From: Thiobacillus sp. 65-1059
Lineage (GTDB): Bacteria; Pseudomonadota; Gammaproteobacteria; Burkholderiales; Thiobacillaceae
Assembly: GCA_001897675.1 (NCBI GenBank)
Contig: MKUE01000123.1
Span: 16,349-80,348, forward strand
DNA: 64,000 nt
Direction of reading: 5' to 3'
This document shows, one piece after another, positions 23,422 to 33,304 of the stretch (position 1 is the stretch's first letter; each line of letters begins with the position of its first letter). The position numbers were made by a program, and so were the translations under genes. The notes below the pieces were generated by a model, which was not told where the DNA came from, did no database searches, and saw nothing but the letters and a program-made list of their open reading frames with translations.

Positions 23422-24227
23422 GCCGGCACCAGGATTTCCCCCTTGCCGCCGCAGGCAAGGTCGCCCATGTGGCGGCGCGCGCGCGGCGAGTCCGGCACCA
23501 CGCCGGGCAGGATGGCTTCGGCGTGGCGGCGCAGCAGGCCGAGCCAGGACAGATCCGCCACGCCGGCATCGTTGTAGGTGGCCGGCATGGTTGCCGGCGC
23601 CCGGCCGAGGATCAGGCTGCCCCGCCGCAGGCCGGGGCCGGGCGCGCCGGCGCACCCTCCGGCGACCACCAGGGTGCCGGCCAGCAAGCGCGCACCGCAG
23701 GCTGCGCCTGCCTTGCCGCGCACCAGGATCAGGCCGCGCCGCATGCGGTCGCCGAGGCGATCGCCGGCATCGCCCGCCACCGCGACGACGCCGCCGCCCA
23801 TGCCGGCACGGTCGCCGATCAACGCGGCGCCGAGCCAGTCGCCGGCATTGCCGGCGATGCGCAGCAGGCCGCCCTGCATGCCGTTGGCGGCGCAATCGCC
23901 GGCGTCGCCTTCGATGAGCAGTTCGCCGCCGCGCAGACCCTGGCCGGCATAGTGCCCGGCCGGGCCCTCGACGCGCAGCGTGCCGGCCGTCATGCCCTTG
24001 CCGAGGCAATCGAGACGGCCGCTGCCGGCACGAATCAACAGCGCGGCGCCGGCCTCGCCCGGCGTCACCGCGAACAGATCGCCCAGCGCCACGGGATTAC
24101 CGTCCAGCCGCACGGTTTGCGCGGCGATGTCGCCGGCGGTGCGGCCGCCCAGGGTTTCGGGCAGCACGCCGCTCATGTCGATGCGGCCGGCCGGGGCGGC
24201 ACGCAAAGTCAGTGTCATGGCGCTCAT
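23418..24227 (-). CDS. fhcC: Formyltransferase/hydrolase complex subunit C
   Basis: This 269-residue protein is dominated by GXXXGXXG-type repeats of the FwdC/GltB C-terminal beta-helix (many GD-A-G-D units between 80 and 200). It is the structural subunit of the Fhc complex, which hydrolyses the formyl group carried on methanofuran to formate. The ATG at 24227 overlaps the fhcD stop as ATGA. Fourth gene of the fhcBADC run. Confidence 0.92.
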   Translation of the reverse strand: MSAMTLTLRAAPAGRIDMSGVLPETLGGRTAGDIAAQTVRLDGNPVALGDLFAVTPGEAGAALLIRAGSGRLDCLGKGMTAGTLRVEGPAGHYAGQGLRGGELLIEGDAGDCAANGMQGGLLRIAGNAGDWLGAALIGDRAGMGGGVVAVAGDAGDRLGDRMRRGLILVRGKAGAACGARLLAGTLVVAGGCAGAPGPGLRRGSLILGRAPATMPATYNDAGVADLSWLGLLRRHAEAILPGVVPDSPRARRHMGDLACGGKGEILVPA

Positions 24228-25120
24228 GCCAGGATCTCCCGCAGACGATAGTGGAACTGTCCCAATTTGCCGCCGTAGTTGCCGGCCGACAGGCGCACGA
24301 TGCCGCCCGCCGCGCCGATCGCGCACACCGCGTCGAGGCCGGCCTTCATGGCCACGCGCATGTCGGCGTCGCTGACCGCGTCGATGACGATCTCCAGCAC
24401 CGCTTCCACGTCGGCGCCCAGTTCCGATCGGGCCACGCCGCGCAAGGTCGGACAGAAGGCATCGTTGGTGGACGCCGGCAGCGTCTTGTACTTGGAGCCG
24501 ATCTTGGAACCGGATCGCACCACGCCGCCGGGGAAAGGCGCGATCGCGCCGGGCACCTGGGCGATCGCCGCCGCCGCCGCCTCGCAGGCGGCGAGCGCCT
24601 GGGCGCGGGAACGGGCGAGAATCAGGAAGTTGCCGCCGCCGACGGAACGCAACAGGCCGGTGGATTCCTCGGCCAGGAATTCGCCGTCCATCACCGGAAT
24701 GCGCCAGTAGCGCCGGCCGCCGATCAGCTTGGACATCTGCCAGCCGTCGCCGAAATAGCGCAGGTTCTTGCCCAGCGGCAATGGCTCCTCGCCCTCGCAA
24801 CCGGCGAACACGGCGGTGGTGGGGCAGGTCAGCACGCACTGGCCGACGCGGCGTTCCAACTGCTTGGCCAGTTCCTTGGTGGAGACCGCGAACAGCAGGC
24901 CAGCCACGCCGGGGCGGCCGTCCGGCGTGTCTGTCGGAGACAGTTCGCACTCGATGGCCGCTTCGCAACCGCAGGCGATCACCGAGGTGGCGAAGCCGAA
25001 GGCGGCGTTGGCCGCATGCCTTGCCCAGGTCAGGCTGTCCGCGGTGATGACGATGCGGGTGGCCTTCATGCCGAAGGCTTCCGCATAGGTGTCGTCGATG
25101 AATACGCCGTTGATGATCAC
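24224..25120 (-). CDS. fhcD: Formylmethanofuran:H4MPT formyltransferase subunit
   Basis: This 298-residue homologue of archaeal Ftr begins INGVFIDDTYAEAFGMKATR. It keeps the glycine-rich PFPGGVVRSGSKIGSKY segment. FhcD moves the formyl group between H4MPT and methanofuran inside the Fhc complex. The start is GTG at 25120 and overlaps the fhcA stop (GTGA), while its stop overlaps fhcC, so the genes are translationally coupled. Confidence 0.93.
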   Translation of the reverse strand: MIINGVFIDDTYAEAFGMKATRIVITADSLTWARHAANAAFGFATSVIACGCEAAIECELSPTDTPDGRPGVAGLLFAVSTKELAKQLERRVGQCVLTCPTTAVFAGCEGEEPLPLGKNLRYFGDGWQMSKLIGGRRYWRIPVMDGEFLAEESTGLLRSVGGGNFLILARSRAQALAACEAAAAAIAQVPGAIAPFPGGVVRSGSKIGSKYKTLPASTNDAFCPTLRGVARSELGADVEAVLEIVIDAVSDADMRVAMKAGLDAVCAIGAAGGIVRLSAGNYGGKLGQFHYRLREILA

Positions 25121-26781
25121 GCCGCTCTCCCTTTGCACGCATGGGGGATCAGCTTGCTGGCGCCGCAGGCGCAGATCTCGTCGTCGCTTACCCGGATGTG
25201 CTCCATCTTCACCGTCATGTAGCGGTCGAAATAATCCTTCAAGGGTTTCTCGATGCCCTTGTCGTACTCCGGCTTCACCGCGTGCAGGGCGCCGTTGACC
25301 GCCTTCACCACCCGGCCGTCGCGCACGACGAGCTGGCCGTCCTTGAACACGTACTCGGGCTTTTCGAACATCGCCTCGCGGTCGGCGTCGTCGCGGTACA
25401 CCACGATGTCCGCCGCCGCGCCTGCGCCCAGGTGGCCGCGGTCGGAAAGGCCGAGGGAACGGGCCGGCGCGGCGCGGGTCATGACGGCGATCTCGTACAG
25501 ACTGTATTCCCGCTCCAGGCTGCGCAGCTGGCTGTGGGCCGCCGCCTCGGCATTGATCTCGTCCAGTTTCGCGTTGCGGAACCCCCGGTCCATCAGCAGC
25601 CGGATCAGGTGGGGATAGCTGGTGAAAGGTGCGCCGTTGGGATGGTCGGTGGTCAGGAAAATGCGCCAGGGGTCGCTGACCCGCAGGAACAGTTCCAGGC
25701 CGATGGCCCATTGCAGCGCGTTGACGAAGTTCCTGTCCTTGTACTTGAACGGCACCACGCCGCAGCCGGCATCGCACTCGATGTCCATGACCACCCACTT
25801 GTCCGGGCTGGCGTGACGGCGATTGCGGTGCTGGCTCATGTTGTCGCCGGAGGCGGTGACGGTCTGGCCGAACAGGATCTGGCCGACGTCGGCCGACACA
25901 TTGCGCATGCGGTTGATGGCATCGGCGATGCGTTCCGCCTCCGAGGAAAACCCGCGCTCGCCTTCCGTGCCGTAGCTGTGGAACTGGATGTGGGTCAGGT
26001 GGATGGGCAGGCCTTCCGCCGCTGCCATGGTGGCGAGCGTGGTGTCGGCGTTGCCGGGAATGCCCAGGTTGCTGGCGTGCACGTGCAGCGGGTGCGCCAC
26101 GCCCAGCTCGTGCACGGCCCGGGCCAGGGCACGGATCACCTGGCGCGGGGTGACGCCGTAATGCGGGTGCGCCTCGTCCAGGTCCAGGTTGCGGGCGTTG
26201 AACTTGAAAGCGGAGATGCCGCCCGGATTCACCACCTTGATCGCCATGGCCTGGCTGGCATCCAGCGTCCAGCCGACGTAGTCGTTGATCAAGCGCTGGT
26301 CGCTGCCGGAAGCCAGCAGGCGCAGGAAGAAGTCGTCGCTGCCGAGCATGGCGTAGGCGCCCTTGTCCACCATCGGGATATCGCCCATTTCCAGATGGGC
26401 GTGACGCGCGTTGGTGGGCAGCATGGCCGGCTCGAAGCAGGCGGTATAGCCCATCTCGGCGTAGCGGTAGCCGGTGGTCCAGGTGGACGGCGCGGCGTGG
26501 CCGCAGCCGGCGTGCATCCCGCCCGCCGCCGGCACCGGATCGGCGCGGTGGTCCTCCGGCAGCAGGGCGCGGGCGATGTTCATCTTGCCGCCGCCGATAT
26601 GGGTGTGCAGGTCGATGGCACCGGCCATCACGACCCGTCCGGAAAGGTCGATCTCGCTGTCGATCCGGGCCTCCGGGCCGGGCGCGGCAACGATGCGGCC
26701 ATCCTCCACATAGAGGTCGCGCACCAGGCCGTCGACGCCGTGCTCGGGGTCGTAGAGGCGGCCGCCTTTAAGTCGCAACAT
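25117..26781 (-). CDS. fhcA: Formyltransferase/hydrolase complex subunit A
   Basis: This 554-residue amidohydrolase-superfamily protein is homologous to FwdA/FmdA. It has the metal-binding DLHTHIGGGK signature (57-66), further histidines in HPLHVHASN and HLTHIQFH, and a late DHPNG motif. In methylotrophs this subunit hydrolyses N-formyl-methanofuran to formate at a metal centre. The gene overlaps the upstream fhcB by 14 nt. It is full length with all expected metal ligands visible. Confidence 0.94.
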   Translation of the reverse strand: MLRLKGGRLYDPEHGVDGLVRDLYVEDGRIVAAPGPEARIDSEIDLSGRVVMAGAIDLHTHIGGGKMNIARALLPEDHRADPVPAAGGMHAGCGHAAPSTWTTGYRYAEMGYTACFEPAMLPTNARHAHLEMGDIPMVDKGAYAMLGSDDFFLRLLASGSDQRLINDYVGWTLDASQAMAIKVVNPGGISAFKFNARNLDLDEAHPHYGVTPRQVIRALARAVHELGVAHPLHVHASNLGIPGNADTTLATMAAAEGLPIHLTHIQFHSYGTEGERGFSSEAERIADAINRMRNVSADVGQILFGQTVTASGDNMSQHRNRRHASPDKWVVMDIECDAGCGVVPFKYKDRNFVNALQWAIGLELFLRVSDPWRIFLTTDHPNGAPFTSYPHLIRLLMDRGFRNAKLDEINAEAAAHSQLRSLEREYSLYEIAVMTRAAPARSLGLSDRGHLGAGAAADIVVYRDDADREAMFEKPEYVFKDGQLVVRDGRVVKAVNGALHAVKPEYDKGIEKPLKDYFDRYMTVKMEHIRVSDDEICACGASKLIPHACKGRAA

Positions 26782-28009
26782 GATTCATCTCCTGCTGGAT
26801 CGCGGCCAGGGCCTGGGCCACGCTGGGCAGTTCGGCGGGCGCGTGGCCTTGCAGCGGCAGCGCCATCACCCCGTCCATGCGGTGCAGGAAGCCGGCGTGG
26901 TGCACGCCCGGCACGGCCACCGGAATGAATACGTCCGGCGGGTCGGCAAAGACCATGTCCGGACGGCCCAGGACGATGCGCGGGCAGGCGGCGGCAGGCG
27001 GCACGCGTTCCGGATCGAGCGCGGAAATCCACAGCAGCGCATCCACCTCGCGCGCTTCCAGCAGACGCGCGGTGCCGAACAGCAGCGGTTCGTAGCGCGG
27101 GCCGGAAGCCTCGAAGGCGGTGCGCAGCGGATAGCCCGCCTGCCAGGTGCAGACCTGGGAAGCGGAAGTGTCGCCGTCGTTGCCGCCGAGCGGCAGGCCC
27201 GACCAGCGCGTGGTCTGGTTGAGATCCTTGACCAGGTCGACCATGGCCTGGATCGCCAGGTCGGCATGCGGAAAGTCCAGTTCCGCCGCGTTCCACACCA
27301 GCACGCCGTAGCGCGCTGCGCGCAGCATCTCCAGCAAGGCGTCGACCTGGACCATCGGCACCCCGGCCACGGTGTCGGCATCGAGCCGCCGGCCGGCCAG
27401 GCGCGCGCGCAGGGCGCCGCACAGTTCGCCCAGACGCACGCTCGGGAGCGGGATGACGAGATCCGCCGCGACGGAATGCGCCGCCTCCGGGAAAAGCCCG
27501 CTCCCCAGGACAACGAGCCGCCGGTGCAGCTCGCCGAACTGGGATTCCGGCGCCAGGCAGCGCTCGAAGAAACGCGGAAAACGGCTGGCATCGGTGCCGG
27601 CGAGCACGATCAGGTCGGCGCGGTTGCGCACTTCCGACAGCGTCGTGGTCATCCAGCCGCCGTCCTGGAATGTCAGCCAGTTGCGGAACTGGGCGGCGCC
27701 GTTCATGTGCTCGACCACGCCGCCGGTGCGTTCGGCCAGCGCCAGGGCGGCGCGGTGGCCGGTGACGTCGCAGGCCAGTCCGCCGATCAGCGGACGCTGC
27801 GCGCGCGCCAGGAGGGCGGCAGCGGCCCGGCAGGCGGCGGCAGGCTCGACCGGCTGGCCGGCGAGCCGGGGCGTTGCGCGCGCGGGCGCGGCGAACAGCC
27901 TGGCAGCGCGCGCACAGGCCGGGCTTCCGGCACGCGCGCCGGAAGCGTCGGCCGCGACGCGGAGATCGTCGCAAACGAGGCCGCAGAAAGGACAGCAGGA
28001 ATCGGACAT
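26768..28009 (-). CDS. fhcB: Formyltransferase/hydrolase complex subunit B
   Basis: This 413-residue protein is related to molybdopterin-type FwdB but is shorter and lacks its catalytic cofactor residues, as in other bacterial Fhc complexes. It begins MSDSCCPFCGLVCDDL, a Cys-rich N-terminus kept in the family. It forms the scaffold with FhcA. The start at 28009 was chosen because the longer frame continues through the sigma-54 promoter at 28047. First gene of a seven-gene minus-strand operon. Confidence 0.92.
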   Translation of the reverse strand: MSDSCCPFCGLVCDDLRVAADASGARAGSPACARAARLFAAPARATPRLAGQPVEPAAACRAAAALLARAQRPLIGGLACDVTGHRAALALAERTGGVVEHMNGAAQFRNWLTFQDGGWMTTTLSEVRNRADLIVLAGTDASRFPRFFERCLAPESQFGELHRRLVVLGSGLFPEAAHSVAADLVIPLPSVRLGELCGALRARLAGRRLDADTVAGVPMVQVDALLEMLRAARYGVLVWNAAELDFPHADLAIQAMVDLVKDLNQTTRWSGLPLGGNDGDTSASQVCTWQAGYPLRTAFEASGPRYEPLLFGTARLLEAREVDALLWISALDPERVPPAAACPRIVLGRPDMVFADPPDVFIPVAVPGVHHAGFLHRMDGVMALPLQGHAPAELPSVAQALAAIQQEMNHVAT

Positions 28010-28046
28010 AGAGGCGGGGACGATGTGTGTGAAAGCGTCCTCGTCA

Positions 28047-28062
28047 AGCAGGTTCCGTGCCA
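28047..28062 (-). promoter_or_regulatory. sigma-54 promoter of fhcB operon
   Basis: On the minus strand TGGCACGGAACCTGCT has a perfect TGGCAC -24 box and a CTGCT -12 box with invariant GC at correct spacing. The -12 element is about 39 nt before the fhcB ATG. Confidence 0.8.
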
Positions 28063-28162
28063 CACGCAAAGCGCGACGCCATTTGTCTGGTGAATCAAGC
28101 GGTTTGCCGGCGCCTACCCGCTCGCCGCAGCGGCCGGATGTCACGCGGCCCGTCCGCCCCGC

Positions 28163-28177
28163 GTGACAGAGTGTCAC
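28163..28177. promoter_or_regulatory. Upstream activator palindrome between fhcB and mptG operons
   Basis: GTGACAGAGTGTCAC is the exact reverse complement of the site at 463-477. It lies 101 bp from the fhcB -24 box and 55 bp from the mptG -24 box, so one site could serve both divergent operons. A weak half site, GCGACA, follows at 28181. Confidence 0.75.
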
Positions 28178-28231
28178 ACCGCGACAAACCCGCCGAAACG
28201 CTAGCGCGATGATTGGTATGGTTTTTTTTCA

Positions 28232-28247
28232 TGGCATGGGGATTGCT
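28232..28247 (+). promoter_or_regulatory. sigma-54 promoter of mptG-mtdB operon
   Basis: TGGCATGGGGATTGCT is a close match to the -24/-12 consensus and differs from the mtoX promoter by two bases. The -12 element is 38 nt before the ATG at 28284. Confidence 0.85.
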
Positions 28248-28283
28248 TTCAGGAAAGCCTCAAGCAACCCCATTACATCGATC

Positions 28284-29276
28284 ATGAAGCTCACCGCCAA
28301 TCGCAGCGCAACCGTAAGAGCCCCCGCAAGGCTGCACATGGGGTTTCTCGACCTCAATGGCGGCCTCGGGCGGCATTTCGGCAGCCTCGGCCTGGCGGTG
28401 GAGGAACTCGCCACCACCGTCACCGCGTATGCCGACGACCACATCTCGGCCGAAGGGCCCCAGGCCGGCCGCGCCGAAGCCTATGCGCGCTCGTCCCTGC
28501 ACGCCCTCGGCATCCAGGGCGGCGTGCGCCTGTTCGTCCAGCAGGCCATTCCCGAGCATGCCGGGCTCGGCTCCGGCACCCAGCTCGCCCTGGCGGTCGG
28601 CACCGCGCTGGCGCGCCTGTACGGCATCGCATGGTCGCCGCGCGAGGTGGCCGCCGCACTCGGCCGCGGCGGCCGCTCCGGCATCGGCCTCGGCCTGTTC
28701 GAGCATGGCGGCTTCGTCGTCGACGGCGGCCGCGGAGAACAGGACCTGCCGCCCGCGCTGATCTCGCGCCTGACATTCCCCGCGCACTGGCGGCTGGTGC
28801 TGGTATTCGATCCCACCTATAGGGGACTGCACGGCGATGCGGAAAAACAGGCTTTCGCCAACCTGCCGACATTTCCCGAGGCCAGCGCCGGCCACCTGTG
28901 CCGCCTGGCGCTGATGCGGGCCATGCCGTCCCTGGCGGAAGGCGATATCGCGGGCTTCGGTGCCGCCATCGGCGAGATCCAGGAGGTGGTGGGCGACCAT
29001 TTCGCGCCGGCCCAGGGCGGCCGCTTCGCCAGTCCGCGCGTGGCGCGCGCCCTCGACTGGCTGGCCGGAAACGGCGCCGCCGGAGTGGGCCAGAGTTCCT
29101 GGGGACCGACCGGTTTCGCGCTGGCGGATTCGGAAGCGCGGGCGCACGCCCTGGCCCAGTTTGCGCGCATCGAGTTCGCCGCCGACGGCCTCGAATTCAT
29201 GGTTTGCGCCGGCCGCAATCGCGGCGCGGATATGCGCATCGCGGCGAACACGGCGCTGGCCACGGCGCATGGTTAA
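28284..29276 (+). CDS. mptG: Beta-RFAP synthase homologue for H4MPT biosynthesis
   Basis: This 330-residue GHMP-fold protein belongs to the beta-ribofuranosylaminobenzene 5'-phosphate synthase family. It has the family segments RLHMGFLDLNG (18-28) and PEHAGLGSGTQLALAVG (about 93-109). The enzyme joins p-aminobenzoate to PRPP with loss of CO2, the committed step to methanopterin. The start at 28284 lies just after the sigma-54 promoter, which excludes the longer frame. Known as orf4 in methylotroph clusters. First gene of a run continuing through mtdB and mch. Confidence 0.9.
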   Translation: MKLTANRSATVRAPARLHMGFLDLNGGLGRHFGSLGLAVEELATTVTAYADDHISAEGPQAGRAEAYARSSLHALGIQGGVRLFVQQAIPEHAGLGSGTQLALAVGTALARLYGIAWSPREVAAALGRGGRSGIGLGLFEHGGFVVDGGRGEQDLPPALISRLTFPAHWRLVLVFDPTYRGLHGDAEKQAFANLPTFPEASAGHLCRLALMRAMPSLAEGDIAGFGAAIGEIQEVVGDHFAPAQGGRFASPRVARALDWLAGNGAAGVGQSSWGPTGFALADSEARAHALAQFARIEFAADGLEFMVCAGRNRGADMRIAANTALATAHG

Positions 29277-29306
29277 GCGCGGCACGGCAACCACAGACAA
29301 GAAACG

Positions 29307-30215
29307 ATGAAGCCCATGGAAAAACCCTATCTGCTGCATTTCGCCACGCCGGGCGCCCGGGTCAGCCCCTTCGACGTCAACATGGCCTACGACGCCGGCT
29401 GGAACGCGGTGATTCCCTACGCCGGGGTCGGCCTCGCCGATATCGCCGGCTTCACCCAGGACGCCATTTTCTCGCGCGGCCCCAAGGGCGTGAAGCGAAC
29501 CGGCATTTTCATCGGCGGCCGCGACGCGGTCCTTGCCACCGACATGCTGGACGCCGCTCGCCGGGCCATGGTGCCGCCGTTCGAGGTTTCCGTGTTCGCG
29601 GACCCCAGCGGCGCCTACACCACGGCCGCCGCCATGATCGCCAAGGTGGAGCAGGCCCTGGCGCAGGCCCACGGCACGACCCTGGACGGCCGCCGGGTGG
29701 TGGTGTTCGGCGGCACCGGCCCGGTGGGCATGACAGCGGCGGTGCTGGCCGCACGGGCCGGCGCCCGGGTCACGATTCCCGGCCATGACGGCCTGGCCCG
29801 CGCCAGCGAAGCGGTGGACCTCCTCAATGGCCGCTTCGGCGTCGACATCCAGGCCGCCGACGCCAGTTCGGACGCGGCCAAGCACGCCCTCCTGGCCGAG
29901 GCCGAGGTCGCCCTGGCTACCGCCAAGGCCGGGGTGCAGGTGCTCGGGGCCGCGCATCTCGGCCGAGCCACGGCGCTCCTGGCGGCCGCGGACATCAATG
30001 CCGTGCCGCCGGCCGGCGTGGAAGGCATCGGCTTCATGGACGACGCCGCGCCCCTGCCCGCCGCCGGCAAGGCCGTGGGCATCGGTCCCCTGGCCATCGG
30101 CAACGTCAAATACAAGGTCCAGCAAGGCTTGCTGCAGAAGATGCTGGCTGCAGGGAGCCCGCTTTACCTGGGTTTCCCCGACTGCCTGGACGAGGCCCGC
30201 CTGCATGCTGCCTGA
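29307..30215 (+). CDS. mtdB: NAD(P)-dependent methylene-H4MPT dehydrogenase
   Basis: This 302-residue protein has the MtdA/MtdB-type N-terminal catalytic domain and a Rossmann domain with GGTGPVGMTAAVLAARAG (133-150). Phe, Asp and Val in the SPFDVNMAYDAG region are typical of MtdB. It oxidises methylene-H4MPT to methenyl-H4MPT with NAD(P)+. Encoded between the RFAP synthase and an ATP-grasp gene, with mch two genes on, which favours MtdB over the H4F enzyme MtdA. Confidence 0.92.
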   Translation: MKPMEKPYLLHFATPGARVSPFDVNMAYDAGWNAVIPYAGVGLADIAGFTQDAIFSRGPKGVKRTGIFIGGRDAVLATDMLDAARRAMVPPFEVSVFADPSGAYTTAAAMIAKVEQALAQAHGTTLDGRRVVVFGGTGPVGMTAAVLAARAGARVTIPGHDGLARASEAVDLLNGRFGVDIQAADASSDAAKHALLAEAEVALATAKAGVQVLGAAHLGRATALLAAADINAVPPAGVEGIGFMDDAAPLPAAGKAVGIGPLAIGNVKYKVQQGLLQKMLAAGSPLYLGFPDCLDEARLHAA

Positions 30216-31416
30216 AGCCCGCCCAGAGGCTTTTCTCCTGGTCTCCCTGAGCGGCCGCGGCCTGGCGCAGGCAGCGGCACGCGCCGGCCGGATCGCGGTG
30301 GGCATGGACGGCTTCGCCGACCGCGACACCTGCGACCTGGCCCCGCTCTGGCAGCGGCTGCCGCTGGACGCAAACGGCGACCTGGCGCCCTTGGGCCTGG
30401 TCGACGCCGCCGCGCGCCTCAGTCCGGCGGAGCGTTGCCTCGGGCTGGTGTACGGCTCCGGCTTCGAGGCCCAGCCGGAGTTGCTAAGCCGGCTGGCCTG
30501 CGGCCGCCAACTCCTGGGCAATCCCGCGGAAGTCCTGGCCGAGAGCGCCGATCCCATGCGTTTCGCCAGCCTGGCGCGCCGCCTCGGACTGCCCTTCCCC
30601 GAAGTGCAGTCCGCCCCGCCCGCGGACCCCGCCGGCTGGCTGGCCAAGCGCGCCGGCGGATGCGGCGGAATCCACGTGCGTGAAGCGGTGGGTAGCGCGG
30701 CTCGCCCCGGCGTCTATTTCCAGCGCCGCGTGGACGGCACGCCCTGCTCGCTGCTATTTCTCGCCGACGGCCGGGACATCCGGGCGATCGGCTTCAACCG
30801 TCTCCTGCCGGCGCCGCCCCAGGCGCCCGGACGCTGGGCCTACGCCGGCGCCGTGGCGCTCGACGATGCGCCCGGCGGCGTCGGCCCGGCCGTGCAGGCA
30901 GCGGCCCGCGCCCTCACCGGCGCGCTCGGCCTCAGGGGTTTGAACGGCATCGATTTCGTGGTGAACGACAGCGACTGGAGCCTGCTGGAACTCAACCCCC
31001 GCCCCACCGCCACGCTGGAACTCTGGGACGCGCATCCGATGCCGGCCCTGTTCGACCTGCATGTCCAGTCCTGCCTCGGGCGCCTGCCGGTCACCCTGCC
31101 CAAGCCGGAGGCGAGCCGCGCCGTTGCCGTGGCCTACGCCGGCGCAACCCTGCGCGTGCCCGCCGGCTTCCCCTGGCCGGACTGGAGCGCCGACCTGCCC
31201 CGCATGGACACCCTGCTGGAACCCGGCGACCCGGTCTGCACGGTGCACGCGACGGCTGCCGATGCCGGCGCGGCAGAACGGCAGGCCCTGGAATTCCGCC
31301 AGCGCATTCTCGATCGCCTGTCCCGGCATGCGCAGGTCGAAGCCGACCGTGCGCGCCTCCGCTCCGGGCGCGTTTCCTCCACCCTTTCCGCAATCACCGG
31401 GACGGAAGCACCATGA
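30205..31416 (+). CDS. ATP-grasp protein of H4MPT cluster (orf5 type)
   Basis: This 403-residue protein has an ATP-grasp catalytic region with [18 protein letters not shown] (about 171-188), GLNGIDFVV and [12 protein letters not shown]. It corresponds to the orf5 family conserved in methylotroph C1 clusters and methanogens and needed for H4MPT-linked oxidation in several species. It probably forms an amide or similar bond in cofactor assembly; the exact step is not known to me. Its ATG overlaps the mtdB stop by 11 nt and its own stop overlaps mch. Confidence 0.85.
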   Translation: MLPEARPEAFLLVSLSGRGLAQAAARAGRIAVGMDGFADRDTCDLAPLWQRLPLDANGDLAPLGLVDAAARLSPAERCLGLVYGSGFEAQPELLSRLACGRQLLGNPAEVLAESADPMRFASLARRLGLPFPEVQSAPPADPAGWLAKRAGGCGGIHVREAVGSAARPGVYFQRRVDGTPCSLLFLADGRDIRAIGFNRLLPAPPQAPGRWAYAGAVALDDAPGGVGPAVQAAARALTGALGLRGLNGIDFVVNDSDWSLLELNPRPTATLELWDAHPMPALFDLHVQSCLGRLPVTLPKPEASRAVAVAYAGATLRVPAGFPWPDWSADLPRMDTLLEPGDPVCTVHATAADAGAAERQALEFRQRILDRLSRHAQVEADRARLRSGRVSSTLSAITGTEAP

Positions 31417-32393
31417 CCCAGCACACCAACGCCGCCCTGCCCAGCCTCAACCAACTCGCCGCCCCGCTGGTGGAGCACCTGGTGCGTGAGGCACAAGCGC
31501 TGCGCCTGTCCGTCTCGCGCCAGGCCAACGGCACCCGCATCATCGACGCCGGGATCCAGGCGCCAGGCGGGATCGAGGCAGGCCGGCGCATCGCCGAGAT
31601 CTGCCTGGGCGGCCTCGGCCGGGTCGCCCTCGGCCCGGCGGGCAGCTTTGCCGGTTGGCCCTGGGAGCTCGCCGTGTCGACCGCCCAGCCGGTGCTGGCC
31701 TGCCTCGGCAGCCAGTACGCCGGCTGGAGTCTGTCGCACGGCGAAGGCAAGGAAGGATTCTTCGCCCTGGGTTCCGGCCCCGGTCGCGCCCTGGCCGGCA
31801 AGGAGACGCTGTTCCAGGAACTGGGCTATCGGGACCAGGCCGAATCCGCTTGCCTGGTGCTGGAAACCGGCAAGGTTCCCCCTATCCCGCTGCTCGACAA
31901 GATCGCCGAGCAATGCGGCGTGGCGCCGCAGCAGCTGACCCTGATCCTCACCCCGACCAGCAGCCTGGCCGGTTCGGTGCAGGTGGTGGCGCGGGTGCTG
32001 GAAGTGGCCCTGCACAAGGCGCATTTCCTGGGTTTCCCCGTGGCGCATATCGCCGACGGCATGGGCACGGCACCGCTCTGCCCGCCTTCCCCGGATTTCC
32101 TCGCCGCCATGGGCCGCACCAACGACGCCATCCTGTTCGGCGGCCGCGTGCACCTGTTCGTCTCCGGCGAGGAGGGGGCGGCGGAAGACCTGGCCCGGCG
32201 CATGCCCAGCGAGGCGTCCGGCGACTATGGCCAGCCCTTCGCCCAGGTCTTCAAGGCTGCCGGCCACGACTTCTACAAGATCGACCCCCTGTTGTTCGCC
32301 CCCGCCTGCGTGAGCGTCACCTGCCTGACCACAGGCCGCACCTTCCGGGCCGGGCGCCTGAACGGGGAACTGCTGGAGCGTTCGTTTTCATGA
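31413..32393 (+). CDS. mch: Methenyl-H4MPT cyclohydrolase
   Basis: This 326-residue Mch is full length. It has family motifs such as [17 protein letters not shown] (70s-80s), [16 protein letters not shown] (about 185-200) and [18 protein letters not shown]. It hydrolyses methenyl-H4MPT to formyl-H4MPT, the substrate of FhcD. Start and stop both overlap neighbours as ATGA, indicating tight coupling with orf5 and the RimK-like gene. Confidence 0.94.
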   Translation: MTQHTNAALPSLNQLAAPLVEHLVREAQALRLSVSRQANGTRIIDAGIQAPGGIEAGRRIAEICLGGLGRVALGPAGSFAGWPWELAVSTAQPVLACLGSQYAGWSLSHGEGKEGFFALGSGPGRALAGKETLFQELGYRDQAESACLVLETGKVPPIPLLDKIAEQCGVAPQQLTLILTPTSSLAGSVQVVARVLEVALHKAHFLGFPVAHIADGMGTAPLCPPSPDFLAAMGRTNDAILFGGRVHLFVSGEEGAAEDLARRMPSEASGDYGQPFAQVFKAAGHDFYKIDPLLFAPACVSVTCLTTGRTFRAGRLNGELLERSFS

Positions 32394-33304
32394 TCGGCCG
32401 CATCGCCCTTTTCACCGACGACCCGGGCTGGCACGGCAGGAAGCTCGCCCGCGCCTTCGCCGCGCGCGGCTATCAGGCCGTGAACCTGTCGCTGAGCGAA
32501 TGCCGGGTGGATCTGGAGCGCGGCATCGCCGGTCTGGTGCTGCCGGGCTTCGAGGAGCGCCTGCCGGACGGCGCTTTCGTGCGCGGGGTGTCCGGCGGCA
32601 CCCTGGAGCAGGTGATCCTGCGCCTGGATTTCCTGCACGCCCTGCCCGCCGCCGGGGTGCCCGTATACAACCCGGTGCGCGCCATCGAAACCAGCGTGGA
32701 CAAGGCCATGACCAGCCTGCTGCTGCACCGGGCCGGCGTCCCCACCCCGCCCACCTGGGTAATGGAATCCGCAGCGCAGGCCCGCGCCCTGCTGATGCGG
32801 GAAGCCGCCGGCGGCCACGAAGTGGTGCTGAAGCCCCTGTTCGGCTCCCAGGGCAACGGCCTGCGCCGCCTGGCCGCGCCCGCCGACCTGCCGCCGGCGG
32901 CCGAATACCGCGACGTCTACTACCTGCAGCGCTTCGTCGGCTCGGCCACCGGCAACTGGGAGGACTACCGGGTCCTGGTGGTCGGCGGCCGCAGCCGCGC
33001 CGCCATGACCCGCCGCGGCGCCAGCTGGATCAACAACGTGGCGCAGGGCGCCCGCTGCCTGCCGGCGCCGGCGGGCCCGGCGTTGTTCCGGATGGCGGAG
33101 GCAGCCAGCCAGGCCCTCGGCATGGCGTACGCCGGCGTCGACCTGATGCGCGACCGGGACGGCCGCCTCACGGTGATCGAGGTCAACAGCATCCCGGCCT
33201 GGCGCGGTCTGCAGACGGTCGTGAAAGACGACGTGGCCGCCCTGCTGGTGAACGATTTTCTCGACCGGCACGTGGAAACCGCCTTGCGGGAGCGTTGCGC
33301 ATGA
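32390..33304 (+). CDS. RimK-like ATP-grasp ligase (orf7 type, possible MptN function)
   Basis: This 304-residue RimK/MptN-family ATP-grasp enzyme has a [19 protein letters not shown] stretch, the [20 protein letters not shown] loop and a metal-binding [10 protein letters not shown]. RimK relatives add L-glutamate to side chains or cofactors, and MptN does so on H4MPT in archaea. Glutamylation of methanopterin or methylofuran is the likely role. The ATG overlaps mch by 4 nt. Confidence 0.85.
   Translation: MIGRIALFTDDPGWHGRKLARAFAARGYQAVNLSLSECRVDLERGIAGLVLPGFEERLPDGAFVRGVSGGTLEQVILRLDFLHALPAAGVPVYNPVRAIETSVDKAMTSLLLHRAGVPTPPTWVMESAAQARALLMREAAGGHEVVLKPLFGSQGNGLRRLAAPADLPPAAEYRDVYYLQRFVGSATGNWEDYRVLVVGGRSRAAMTRRGASWINNVAQGARCLPAPAGPALFRMAEAASQALGMAYAGVDLMRDRDGRLTVIEVNSIPAWRGLQTVVKDDVAALLVNDFLDRHVETALRERCA

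Noticed and set aside
28260..30647. 795-codon minus-strand frame across mptG and mtdB
   Set aside because: It spans two firm plus-strand genes and reads as low-complexity Ala/Gly/Arg-rich sequence with no recognisable domain.
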